The position numbers and the translations under genes are program-made. DNA of 34,790 nucleotides from Bacteroidota bacterium (lineage in GTDB: Bacteria; Bacteroidota; Ignavibacteria; SZUA-365): the NCBI GenBank assembly GCA_003246455.1, contig QKAF01000077.1, forward strand, positions 1-34,790, given 5' to 3'. Of the stretch, positions 25,211-32,579 are shown in pieces. How positions within the stretch are numbered: position 1 is the stretch's first letter; each line of letters opens with the position of its first letter. The notes under the pieces were generated by a model. The model did not search any database and was not told the origin of the DNA. It saw only the letters and a list, made by a program, of their open reading frames with translations.

Positions 25211-25289
25211 TGATTCCTCCGATGGGGTTATGAATGATGAATAGGATGATGTCACATCTAAATAAGAATGAGAAACTCGTGATTAAGGC

Positions 25290-25320
25290 GTAAACTACCA
25301 TTTACCTGCTGGAAAGTCAA
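25290..25320 (-). promoter_or_regulatory. Promoter of the P-domain T9SS gene
   Basis: On the minus strand TTGACT and TAGTTT are 17 bases apart (TTG-N20-TAGTTTAC in the Bacteroidota frame). Transcription would begin about 75 bases before the ATG. Confidence 0.55.
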
Positions 25321-25522
25321 GCAACCGCGGGCCGTGGCACAGCACCGCACCAGCCGCTCCAAATAGACGCATTATGGGACTCTGAAGACGATGGAATCTT
25401 CCCGAAATCTCCTTGGCAGGGAAATGAAACGGTAGAAGAATAGCACAAGAGGCTCAGAATGTCAATAGATTTCGGGAAAAAGATTCTGTTGTCCGACAAA
25501 GCCCCTCCCCCCTCTCCGCGGC
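25321..25522. other. Divergent intergenic region
   Basis: The 349-bp gap between the P-domain gene (-) and the LpxH-like gene (+) has a promoter candidate at each end. The middle is more AT-rich than the flanking genes and holds one wide inverted repeat (25399-25478). No small gene or RNA motif is visible. Confidence 0.6.
25399..25478. repeat. 12-bp inverted repeat with 56-bp spacer
   Basis: TTCCCGAAATCT (25399-25410) and its exact reverse complement (25467-25478) lie between two divergent promoters. The arms extend by AATC/GATT after a three-base bulge. It could be a pair of operators or the base of an RNA stem; no U run follows. Confidence 0.6.
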
Positions 25523-25553
25523 TTGCAATTCCAGCACCGGATCGGCATCTTTG
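25523..25553 (+). promoter_or_regulatory. Promoter candidate for the LpxH-like gene (TTG-N20-CATCTTTG)
   Basis: TTG is followed after 20 bases by CATCTTTG, which differs from TAnnTTTG only in its first base. The element ends six bases before the ATG at 25560, so the predicted mRNA is leaderless or nearly so. Confidence 0.42.
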
Positions 25554-25559
25554 AATGAT

Positions 25560-26327
25560 ATGCCGACCGCCGGTGCCATACCGCCCCTGTACTTCGTCTC
25601 GGACGTCCATCTCGGCCTCGGAGATGCCGACGCGGAACAGCGCAAGCTCGCGCTGCTGCTGTCGCTGCTCGCCGATATCCGCCGTGAACGCGGCGACCTG
25701 TATATCGTCGGCGATCTCTTCGATTTCTGGTACGAATACCGGTCCGTGGTGCCGCGGGGCTATCACCGCTTGTACCAGGCACTCGAAGACCTCCGCCGGG
25801 ACGGATGCGCGGTCACCTACCTCGCGGGCAACCACGATTTCGCGATCGGCGATTTCTTCTCGCGCGATCTCGGCGTCGCGGTGGTGCGCGACGACATCGC
25901 CTTCACCGCGCAGGGACGCCGCTTCTACCTTTTTCACGGCGACGGCCTGGCCGTTCGCGACGGCGGCTACCGTCTGCTGAAACGGATCCTCCGCTCCCCG
26001 ATTTCGCAGCGTCTCTACCGCATGCTGCATCCCGACCTGGCGTTTGGCATCGCCCGCCGATTCTCGCATACGAGCCGCGACTATACGAGTGCGCGCGATT
26101 ACGGCGAGACCGACGGCATGCGCGCGGAAGCGGAGCGCCGCATCGCCGCGGGCAGCGATATCGTGATCATGGGACACCGCCACCTTCCGCGTCACGAAGC
26201 CGTGGGTGACGGTGTGTACCTGAACCTTGGAGACTGGCTCTCCCACTTCACCTACGCCGTCTGCCGCGACGGCGAAATCTCTCTCTTCACCATGCGTCAA
26301 GGAATCCAGGAGCTGTACACCGCATGA
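25560..26327 (+). CDS. UDP-2,3-diacylglucosamine diphosphatase (LpxH-like metallophosphatase)
   Basis: Calcineurin-like metallophosphatase of 255 residues, most likely the lipid A enzyme that cleaves UDP-2,3-diacylglucosamine to lipid X at the inner membrane. The metal-binding blocks are complete: DVH (15-17), GDLFDFW (51-57), GNHD (90-93), HGD (126-128) and GHRH (205-208). The spacing and the FDFWYEY context match the LpxH group found in Bacteroidota. I chose ATG at 25560; a TTG three codons upstream is also possible, and neither has a ribosome-binding site. The stop overlaps the start of the penicillin-binding protein gene by four bases (ATGA), so lipid A and peptidoglycan enzymes are made from one coupled message. 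Confidence 0.85.
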   Translation: MPTAGAIPPLYFVSDVHLGLGDADAEQRKLALLLSLLADIRRERGDLYIVGDLFDFWYEYRSVVPRGYHRLYQALEDLRRDGCAVTYLAGNHDFAIGDFFSRDLGVAVVRDDIAFTAQGRRFYLFHGDGLAVRDGGYRLLKRILRSPISQRLYRMLHPDLAFGIARRFSHTSRDYTSARDYGETDGMRAEAERRIAAGSDIVIMGHRHLPRHEAVGDGVYLNLGDWLSHFTYAVCRDGEISLFTMRQGIQELYTA

Positions 26328-28531
26328 CCGTCACTCCCCGTCAATTCTGGTCGATTGCCATCCCGTTGATCGTCGTCGTCTTCGGCGGCTGGTGGTTTCT
26401 CTCAAGCATGACCGAAGGACTGCCTTCCCTGCAGGAACTGGAGAACCCGCGTCCGCCCTTCGCTACGCGCGTGTTTTCCGCCGACGGACTGGTGATCGAT
26501 CGATTCTTCGAGGAAAACCGGTCCCGCCTCACCTCGCTCGACAGCGTCCCGAAACCCTTCCTCGAAGCGCTGCTTTCCACCGAGGACCGGCGATTCTACG
26601 ATCACTGGGGCGTGGATCTGCGCGGTGTCGCGCGCGTCATTCTCGGGCGCGTCTTCAGCTTCACTCTTCGCGGTCCCGGCGCGAGCACCATCACGCAGCA
26701 GCTCGCCCGCCTGCTCTATCTCACGCGGGAAGTGACGATCATGCGCAAGCTGCGGGAGATGCTCACCGCCGTGCAGATCGAGCGGCGCTATACAAAAGAT
26801 GAAATCCTGATCATGTATCTGAACGTCGCGCCGTTCGGACGTGGCGCCTACGGGCTCCAGTCCGCCGCCGCGGTGTATTTCAATAAAAAGCCGTCCGACC
26901 TCACCGTCAGCGAATGCGCCTTTCTCGTCGGCGCGCTCGCGAATCCGACCCATTACGATCCGCGGCGCAATTACGACGGCGCGGTCTACCGCAGAAACAC
27001 GGTCCTGCTCAACATGATCGACGAAGGTTTCATCACGGAAGCGGATTACGCGACCTATCGTGCCGACTCGATCGTGACGCGCTCGCGGGAGCAGTCCGCC
27101 GGCATCGCGCCGCATTTCGTCGAGTACGTTCGACAGCAGCTGCGCGAGAAGGCGGAGAAATACGGCTTCAATCTCTATCGCGACGGTCTGAACGTGTACA
27201 CGACGCTCGACAGCCGCATGCAGGAACACGCCAATCGCGCGGTGCTCGAGCACCTGAGTTCTTTCCAGACGAAATTCGACGGCAAGTGGAACTGGGACAA
27301 TCCCGTCCGGCGGGCGATTCTCGGCACCGCCATCCGCATTGCGGTGCGTGCGACCCCGGAATACAAGGCCGCGCGCAATGCGTCGGCGCGGGATGCGGTC
27401 AGCATCCGGTTCCGCACCGACAAGCGTTTCCTCGACTCGGTGAAAGCGTCGCTGCAGCGCGTTCAGGTCGGTTTCGTCGCAGTCTCGCCGCAGACCGGCG
27501 AAATCCAGGCCATGGTCGGAAACGCCGCGATGAATTTCCGATACGGGCTGAACCACGTCACGCAGATCACGCGTCAGCCGGGTTCGACCTTCAAACCTTT
27601 CATCTACACCGTCGCCATCGACAACGGCTACTCCCCGGCGTATCAGCTTTCGAACGACCCGATATCCATCCCGGACGGATCGGGCCAGGTCTGGACTCCG
27701 CGTAACTTCGGCGGAGAAACGGGCGGAATGTACACGCTGCGCCGGGGCCTGCAGAACTCCGTCAACCTGGTGGCGATCCGCACCATCCTCGAGATCGCGC
27801 CGGCGGAGGAGGTGGTCCGCTACGCGCACCGAATGGGCATCGACACGCCCCTGCGTCCCTTCCCGTCTCTCGCGATCGGCACCTCGGAAGTCGTGCCGCT
27901 TCAGCTCATCAGCGCCTACGGCGCTTTCGCCAATGAAGGAATCTATGCCCGGCCGTTCGGTATCACGCGCATCGAGGACCGCGACGGCAGGGTCATCGAA
28001 AACAACACGAGCGAAATCCGCGAAGTCCTGAGCAAGGAAACGGCCTTCATCATGGCCAGCATGCTCCGCTCGGTCATCAACGGCGGCACCGGCTCCGGTA
28101 CCCGTCACTGGTTCAGCGGACCCGCTGGCGGAAAGACCGGCACGACGCAGGATTACGCAGACGCCTGGTTCATCGGCTTCACGCCGAACCTCGTCGCGGG
28201 CGTCTGGACAGGGTTCGACGACCGCCGCATCACGTTCACCGGATCCTACGGCCAGGGAAGTGTCGCCGCGGCGCCCATCTGGGGACGCTTCATGAAGTAC
28301 GTCTACGCGGATAAACGCATTGCTCTGCCCGTCAGGGATTTCGTCATGCCGGAGGGAGTCACCCAGGAAAAAATCTGCCTTGAATCGCAGAACCTCGCCA
28401 ATCCCTTCTGTCCCCATACCGTCGTCGAGTATGTCAACCGGAAATATTTCCCGGGCTACTGCACCATCCATACATCCTCGGGCGGAGGCGGCGAAAATTC
28501 CGAACCCCGGGAACGCACCATAGAATACTGA
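26324..28531 (+). CDS. Class A penicillin-binding protein (PBP1A family)
   Basis: Bifunctional peptidoglycan synthase anchored in the inner membrane, 735 residues. One membrane segment spans about 9-28. The GT51 glycosyltransferase domain (about 45-240) has catalytic Glu87 in EDRRFYDHWGVD, then GASTITQQLARLL (119-131) and RKLREMLTAVQIERRYTKDEILIMYLN (141-167). The transpeptidase domain carries STFK (421-424, acyl-ester Ser421), SVN (479-481) and KTGTT (604-608). All catalytic residues are present. The tail has two Cys near KICLESQNLANPFCP. The gene starts within the stop codon of the LpxH-like gene. No obvious regulator is adjacent. Confidence 0.96.
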   Translation: MTVTPRQFWSIAIPLIVVVFGGWWFLSSMTEGLPSLQELENPRPPFATRVFSADGLVIDRFFEENRSRLTSLDSVPKPFLEALLSTEDRRFYDHWGVDLRGVARVILGRVFSFTLRGPGASTITQQLARLLYLTREVTIMRKLREMLTAVQIERRYTKDEILIMYLNVAPFGRGAYGLQSAAAVYFNKKPSDLTVSECAFLVGALANPTHYDPRRNYDGAVYRRNTVLLNMIDEGFITEADYATYRADSIVTRSREQSAGIAPHFVEYVRQQLREKAEKYGFNLYRDGLNVYTTLDSRMQEHANRAVLEHLSSFQTKFDGKWNWDNPVRRAILGTAIRIAVRATPEYKAARNASARDAVSIRFRTDKRFLDSVKASLQRVQVGFVAVSPQTGEIQAMVGNAAMNFRYGLNHVTQITRQPGSTFKPFIYTVAIDNGYSPAYQLSNDPISIPDGSGQVWTPRNFGGETGGMYTLRRGLQNSVNLVAIRTILEIAPAEEVVRYAHRMGIDTPLRPFPSLAIGTSEVVPLQLISAYGAFANEGIYARPFGITRIEDRDGRVIENNTSEIREVLSKETAFIMASMLRSVINGGTGSGTRHWFSGPAGGKTGTTQDYADAWFIGFTPNLVAGVWTGFDDRRITFTGSYGQGSVAAAPIWGRFMKYVYADKRIALPVRDFVMPEGVTQEKICLESQNLANPFCPHTVVEYVNRKYFPGYCTIHTSSGGGGENSEPRERTIEY

Positions 28532-28540
28532 TCCATACCC

Positions 28541-28571
28541 GGAAGCCGGTCCGCGACACCGGCCGGCTTCC
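28541..28571 (+). terminator. Hairpin after the penicillin-binding protein gene
   Basis: GGAAGCCGG and CCGGCTTCC form a perfect 9-bp stem with a 13-base loop ten bases after the stop. The following sequence is pyrimidine-rich (GCTCCTTCCGTCC) rather than a T run. A second small hairpin (GAGCC-TGAA-GGCTC) lies near 28600. Confidence 0.5.
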
Positions 28572-28636
28572 GCTCCTTCCGTCCCCCAACCGTTGACGAG
28601 CCTGAAGGCTCATCCTCCAGCTCCGCTCCGTTCCTC

Positions 28637-28667
28637 TTGCGTCCTGCCGCGAGGCGGGTTAATTTTA
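28637..28667 (+). promoter_or_regulatory. Promoter candidate for the lipoprotein gene (TTG-N20-TAATTTTA)
   Basis: TTG is followed after 20 bases by TAATTTTA, which matches TAnnTTTG except at the last base. The leader would be about 33 bases and includes AAAAGGAG. Confidence 0.48.
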
Positions 28668-28707
28668 TGCATTCCCGAATACATAGAATCTGAAAAAGGA
28701 GTCTCTC

Positions 28708-29358
28708 ATGAAGAAATTCTGGTCCCGTTCTCTTTTGATTTGCACGCTCGGTGTACTGCTGCTCGCCGGCTGCGGCGGAAAGGACAGCGATTCCGCGGAC
28801 GACGAGAAGAGCGGCCTGGACAAGCTGGCCGAAACGGCTGAAAACATGGCGAATGCGGCTGAAGAAGCAGGGGAAAGCCTGAATGAGGATCGCGAACCGG
28901 TTCCCCCGGTATCCTTCAAGGTGCTCCTCGGCTACCTGCCGATGCAGATAGATGAAATGAAGAAGGAAAACCCGCGCGGCGAGACCGCCACCATGGGCGC
29001 ATGGACCTTCTCCCAGGCGAACGCCGACTACAGCGGCCCCGACGACAAATCGGCGACCGTCGAGATTTTCGACTACGCCTACATCGGCGTGATGTACGCC
29101 CCCATTCGCATGTGGATGAAGATGAAGATCAATCGCGAGAGCACGGAAGGGTATGAGCGGACGACCGAAATCGCCGGTTATCCCGCGTTTGAAAAATTCG
29201 AACATGCCGACCAGCATGCCGAGGCCACGATCCTCGTCGGTGAACGGTTTATCGTCACGATAAACACGCGACAGATGCCCGAAGACATGCCGCGCCAGGT
29301 GGCGGAGAACATGGAACTGCAGAAGCTGGCGAAGGAGAAGGGCAGTCCCAACGCCTGA
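28708..29358 (+). CDS. Predicted lipoprotein, function unknown
   Basis: A 216-residue protein with a lipoprotein signal: positive start, hydrophobic core and LLAGC, giving lipid-modified Cys22 after cleavage. After a short Gly/Asp/Ser linker a helical, heptad-like stretch (LDKLAETAENMANAAEEAGES, about 36-56) precedes a compact alpha/beta domain of about 145 residues (SFKVLLGYLPMQIDEM, GAWTFSQANADYSG, ATVEIFDYAYIGVMYAPIRMW, GYPAFEKFE, ATILVGERFIVTINTR). I do not recognise the family. AAAAGGAG precedes the ATG. The stop is three bases from the stop of the convergent binding-protein gene, leaving no room for a terminator, so the two transcripts probably overlap at their 3' ends. Confidence 0.8.
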   Translation: MKKFWSRSLLICTLGVLLLAGCGGKDSDSADDEKSGLDKLAETAENMANAAEEAGESLNEDREPVPPVSFKVLLGYLPMQIDEMKKENPRGETATMGAWTFSQANADYSGPDDKSATVEIFDYAYIGVMYAPIRMWMKMKINRESTEGYERTTEIAGYPAFEKFEHADQHAEATILVGERFIVTINTRQMPEDMPRQVAENMELQKLAKEKGSPNA

Positions 29359-29361
29359 TCC

Positions 29362-30333
29362 TCATCGTCCGTTCGTCTGCCCCGCTCTTGCGATCAGATC
29401 CTGAAGCAGCGCGGCGGCCCGGAATACTCTCGGACCCGGTCTGAGGTAGATATCCGCATCGATGCGGTAGAGGGCCCCGCGCTTCATCGCATCCAGATCG
29501 CTCCATTCGGGGAAACCGGTCCGCACCTGTGCTTCGTCCACTCCCATATCGTCCGGGTACAGGACGAGATCCGGATTCATGTGCAGCAGCTGTTCCCTGT
29601 TGAGCGTCGGATAACTGCCGCGCAGGGACTCCGCGGCATTCCGTCCCCCTGCCAGCGAAATGACTTCATCGATGAACGTGGAGCGCCCGGCCGCCATCAG
29701 CGGCTGCAGCGAAAGGAGCATCAGCACCGACGGATGTGCGCTTCCCCGGGATTGCCGGATGCGGCGTTCCTCCCGCTGCAGGGAATCCAGAAGCAGGCGT
29801 GCGCGCTGCGGCGTGCCGAGAAGCATGCCGATGTCGCGGAGCGATTTGTAGACGCCGGCGATATTGCGCGGGTTGGAGACGAAAAGCGGGATGCCGAGCT
29901 CTTCGAGCGACGCGAACGTACGCGGAGAATTTCCTTCCACGGAAATGAGCACGAGATCCGGCTTCAGGGAAAGAATGCGCTCGATGTTCGGCGTGACGAG
30001 ATCCCCGACCACGGGCCTGGATGCCGCCTCCGGAGGATAGTCGCAGAACGACGTCACTCCGGCCACGCGAGCGCCGGCGCCCAGGGCGAAAAGCATCTCC
30101 GTCAGACTCGGCGCCAGGCTGACGATGCGCTGCGGCGTGCCCGTCAGGCGCACGCTCCGGCCGAGGTCGTCGCGTACCGCCTGCGCCGATGCCTGCTGCC
30201 TGCTGTCCGGCTGCCGTGCATCCGGCTGCCGTGCATCCGGCTGATCATGCGACGGCCGGTTGCATGCTCCCAGCTGCATGAGCAGCGCGATGAGCAGAAC
30301 CGGCCGTACGATTTTTTCCACGATACCTGTCAC
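29362..30333 (-). CDS. ABC transporter substrate-binding lipoprotein, cobalamin/Fe3+-chelate type
   Basis: Periplasmic binding protein (PF01497, BtuF/FepB type), 323 residues. A signal with lipobox LGAC places the lipid-modified Cys at 24. A linker with QPDARQPDARQPDSR repeats follows (about 31-46), then the two lobes of the helical-backbone fold (RIVSLAPSLTEMLFALGAGARVAGVTSFCDYP, KPDLVLIS, GIPLFVSNPRNIAGVYKSLRDIGMLLG, NPDLVLYPDD, MKRGALYRIDADIYLRPGPRVFRAA). The ligand is probably cobalamin or an iron chelate; no permease or ATPase gene is nearby. The start is GTG, four bases after the proline dehydrogenase stop, so it belongs to that transcript; the pairing has no obvious metabolic reason. 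Confidence 0.9.
   Translation of the reverse strand: MTGIVEKIVRPVLLIALLMQLGACNRPSHDQPDARQPDARQPDSRQQASAQAVRDDLGRSVRLTGTPQRIVSLAPSLTEMLFALGAGARVAGVTSFCDYPPEAASRPVVGDLVTPNIERILSLKPDLVLISVEGNSPRTFASLEELGIPLFVSNPRNIAGVYKSLRDIGMLLGTPQRARLLLDSLQREERRIRQSRGSAHPSVLMLLSLQPLMAAGRSTFIDEVISLAGGRNAAESLRGSYPTLNREQLLHMNPDLVLYPDDMGVDEAQVRTGFPEWSDLDAMKRGALYRIDADIYLRPGPRVFRAAALLQDLIARAGQTNGR
30196..30240 (-). repeat. 15-bp tandem repeat inside the binding-protein linker
   Basis: Two identical units CTGCCGTGCATCCGG and a third with three changes encode the QPDAR repeats directly after the lipid anchor. Copy-number change would only alter tether length. Confidence 0.85.
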
Positions 30334-30337
30334 GATA

Positions 30338-31246
30338 TCATTTACCGATCCCCAGGATGGCTTTCAGCACATGCATCGCCATCGAGGGATTCTCCTTCAG
30401 TCTCCGGGTTGAGTACGCATACCACTGGTCGCCGAACGGAACGTAGACACGCAGCCGGTGGCCCATGCCGACGATTTCGTCGCGGCGGTTGTGCCGGACG
30501 CCGAGAAGCATCTGGAATTCATACTGCTCGCGCGTGAGCCCGAGTTTCTTCACCGTGGCCACGCCGTGCTCGAGCAGGACATCATCGTGCGTCGCGATGC
30601 CGATGTACACGCCTTCGCCGAGTCCCAGCTCGATCAGCCGCTCGTAGTTGTCCTGCACTTCCTTCCGCTGCTTGAACGCAATGGCTTCGGGTTCGACATA
30701 AATGCCCTTGCAGAGGCGGATGTTGGTTTCACCGTCGGCGATCAGGTCGCGCAGATCCGATTCCGTACGGCGAAGATAGGCCTGGAGCACGACGCCGACG
30801 TGACGGCCGTAATCGCGCCGCAGCTTTTTGTACATCTCGAGGGTCACATCGGTGAAGGGATGATCCTCCATATCGAGACGCACGAAGTTGCCGTACCCGC
30901 GTGCGATATCGAGCAGAACGCGGACGTTCTCTTCAAAAAACGCGGGATCGATGCTGAGACCCATCTGCGTGGGCTTGATCGAGAGGTTGGCATCGAGATT
31001 GTGCTCGTTGATGGCGTGCAAGACGTCTTCGCACTGCTTGCGCATCGCCACCGTTTCTTCGCGTGAATTGACGCTCTCGCCGAGAACGTCCATGGTCGCC
31101 ATGATCCCTTTCGCATTCAGTTCCCTGACTACGCGGATGCCGTCGGCCAGCGTTTCGCCGGCGATATACGGACGGGCGAAATATCCGACGATAGGCTTCG
31201 GAACGACGGGAATCGACCATGCAATGAGTTTTGAAAAGACTGACAT
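30338..31246 (-). CDS. Proline dehydrogenase
   Basis: Monofunctional FAD-dependent enzyme that oxidises proline to delta-1-pyrroline-5-carboxylate and passes electrons to the quinone pool. The 302-residue protein shows the barrel motifs: LSIKPTQMGLSID (88-100), FVRLDMED (121-128), VVLQAYLRRTESDL (152-165), RLCKGIYVEP (177-186) and the C-terminal RVYVPFGDQWYAYSTRRLKENP. It matches the short form found in Gram-positive bacteria and Bacteroidota, not PutA. An open frame runs 36 codons further upstream, but ATG at 31246 starts the family-like N-terminus. The gene has the best promoter of the window and a 5' leader with a GC-rich hairpin. The partner P5C dehydrogenase is not in the window. Confidence 0.95.
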   Translation of the reverse strand: MSVFSKLIAWSIPVVPKPIVGYFARPYIAGETLADGIRVVRELNAKGIMATMDVLGESVNSREETVAMRKQCEDVLHAINEHNLDANLSIKPTQMGLSIDPAFFEENVRVLLDIARGYGNFVRLDMEDHPFTDVTLEMYKKLRRDYGRHVGVVLQAYLRRTESDLRDLIADGETNIRLCKGIYVEPEAIAFKQRKEVQDNYERLIELGLGEGVYIGIATHDDVLLEHGVATVKKLGLTREQYEFQMLLGVRHNRRDEIVGMGHRLRVYVPFGDQWYAYSTRRLKENPSMAMHVLKAILGIGK

Positions 31247-31273
31247 GATTCCATTACACTGTGAGCGAATGAT

Positions 31274-31300
31274 CCCCGAGAGGGGCGAACGCCCCTGGGG
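31274..31300 (-). promoter_or_regulatory. GC-rich hairpin in the proline dehydrogenase leader
   Basis: The predicted leader starts with CCCC, an inner perfect hairpin AGGGGCG-TT-CGCCCCT, and GGGG after a short bulge. The whole covers 27 of about 50 leader bases. No U run follows, so it is not a simple terminator; it might stabilise the mRNA or affect access to the start. Confidence 0.6.
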
Positions 31301-31305
31301 GTATA

Positions 31306-31336
31306 CAAAAGTACCGCCGGGATGCGATGAAAACAA
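31306..31336 (-). promoter_or_regulatory. Promoter of the proline dehydrogenase operon (TTG-N20-TACTTTTG)
   Basis: On the minus strand TTG is followed after exactly 20 bases by TACTTTTG, a perfect match to the Bacteroidota consensus TAnnTTTG. The TTG is part of the T-rich tail of the terminator that closes the glycosyltransferase genes. Confidence 0.72.
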
Positions 31337-31361
31337 AAACACCGGAGGCGGCACTCCGGTG
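31329..31361 (-). terminator. Rho-independent terminator of the glycosyltransferase genes
   Basis: On the minus strand CACCGGAG and CTCCGGTG form an 8-bp perfect stem with a six-base loop, followed by TTTTTGTTTTC. It lies 65 bases after the last glycosyltransferase stop and overlaps the next promoter. Confidence 0.93.
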
Positions 31362-31426
31362 GATTTCTCTTGCGGCGAAGCGCCGTCGGGCGGAATCGCG
31401 TGAGACGGATCGGCATTGCCCGTGGT

Positions 31427-32551
31427 TCAGGCCGAGAGCAGCTCCCGGTACACCGCCCAGGTTTTTTCCGCGATGCGCGTATTGGTGAAATGCGCGAGGA
31501 CGCGTTCGCGCCCGCGCGGACCGTATTCCGCCCGAAGCGCCGGATCGTCGACCAGCCTGGCGAGCGTGGTCCGCAGTTCCTCCCAGTTTTTCTCCTCAAA
31601 GGTGAAGCCCGCGTCGCCGATCACATTCGGAATCTCCGCGTGGGTGGAACCGAGCACCGGCACCTCCGACGCCATGGCCTGCACGAGCACCTGTCCGAAC
31701 TGCTCTTTCCAGTGCGGCACGGTGTACGACGGGAGAACGAGAAGGTCCATCAGGTTGATGTACTTCGGCACCTCCGCGTGCGGGATGGACAGCACGATGC
31801 GCAGACGATCCGCCACGCCCAGCTCCTCCGCCCGCCGGCGCAGATCCGCTTCCTGCGCCCCTCCGCCGATCAGCAGCAGCGTGTAGTCGCGATCGAGCGT
31901 CGCGGCGGCCTCGAGCAGGTTCATCACGCCCTTCTCCGGCACGAAGCGCCCGATGAAGCCGATCACCGTGCCGGATACCCGCAGTTCCTCCGCGAGTGCG
32001 GGCTGCGGGCGCTTGCGGAAAAGCTCGGCATCGATGCCCAGGAGCGGCATCACATGAATCGGCTTTTCATATCCCTTTTTCCGAAGAATGTCGCGCGCGT
32101 CGCCGTTGCCGCAGATCGCCGCATCCGAATGCACGAGGTTGAAACGCTCGAAAAACGTGAACGGGAAATTCAGCGTCTTCTCGAAGTTCATCCACGTGAA
32201 AAACAGCGTGCGGGCATGGGGCGCGAATATGCGTTTGTACACGAGCGCCTGGAAATACGACAGCGCGTCGGTCCCCTCCTCCACGTGCAGAACATCCGGC
32301 TTGAAGTCGCGCATCTCGAGATAGGCCGATTTGTAGAAATGCGCCGCTTCCTTCCCGCTGAACATCACGGGCAGGGCGCGCACGTCGAGTTCGTCGTCAC
32401 GGTGGTCGTCCGCACGGATGGTGAAGAGATAGTCCTTCCACACGGACGGGACGATGATGCGCAGGTTGACGTCATACAGCCGTGCGAGTTCACGCCACTT
32501 TTCGCGGCCGATGCGGGTGATGTAGGTGTGACTGATGACGAGAACGTTCAC
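31427..32551 (-). CDS. Glycosyltransferase family 4 protein
   Basis: GT-B fold sugar transferase of 374 residues, last gene of a three-gene run. The N-terminal lobe starts NVLVISHTYITRIGREKWRELA; the C-terminal lobe has IGFIGRFVPEKGVMNLLEAA, YTLLLIGGG and the nucleotide-sugar site HWKEQFGQVLVQAMASEVPVLGS. I chose a GTG start at 32551 because the family's first strand begins there; an ATG at 32617 would add 22 atypical residues and overlap the upstream gene. With GTG the gap to the previous gene is 28 bases. The acceptor is probably a surface polysaccharide or glycolipid; substrate unknown. Confidence 0.88.
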   Translation of the reverse strand: MNVLVISHTYITRIGREKWRELARLYDVNLRIIVPSVWKDYLFTIRADDHRDDELDVRALPVMFSGKEAAHFYKSAYLEMRDFKPDVLHVEEGTDALSYFQALVYKRIFAPHARTLFFTWMNFEKTLNFPFTFFERFNLVHSDAAICGNGDARDILRKKGYEKPIHVMPLLGIDAELFRKRPQPALAEELRVSGTVIGFIGRFVPEKGVMNLLEAAATLDRDYTLLLIGGGAQEADLRRRAEELGVADRLRIVLSIPHAEVPKYINLMDLLVLPSYTVPHWKEQFGQVLVQAMASEVPVLGSTHAEIPNVIGDAGFTFEEKNWEELRTTLARLVDDPALRAEYGPRGRERVLAHFTNTRIAEKTWAVYRELLSA

Positions 32552-32579
32552 GGGACGGCTTCGGGGATGGTCGTTGAAA

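Noticed and set aside
26402-28471. Minus-strand open frame of 689 codons antisense to the class A PBP
   Set aside because: All catalytic PBP motifs are on the plus strand; the minus frame is a codon-bias artefact.
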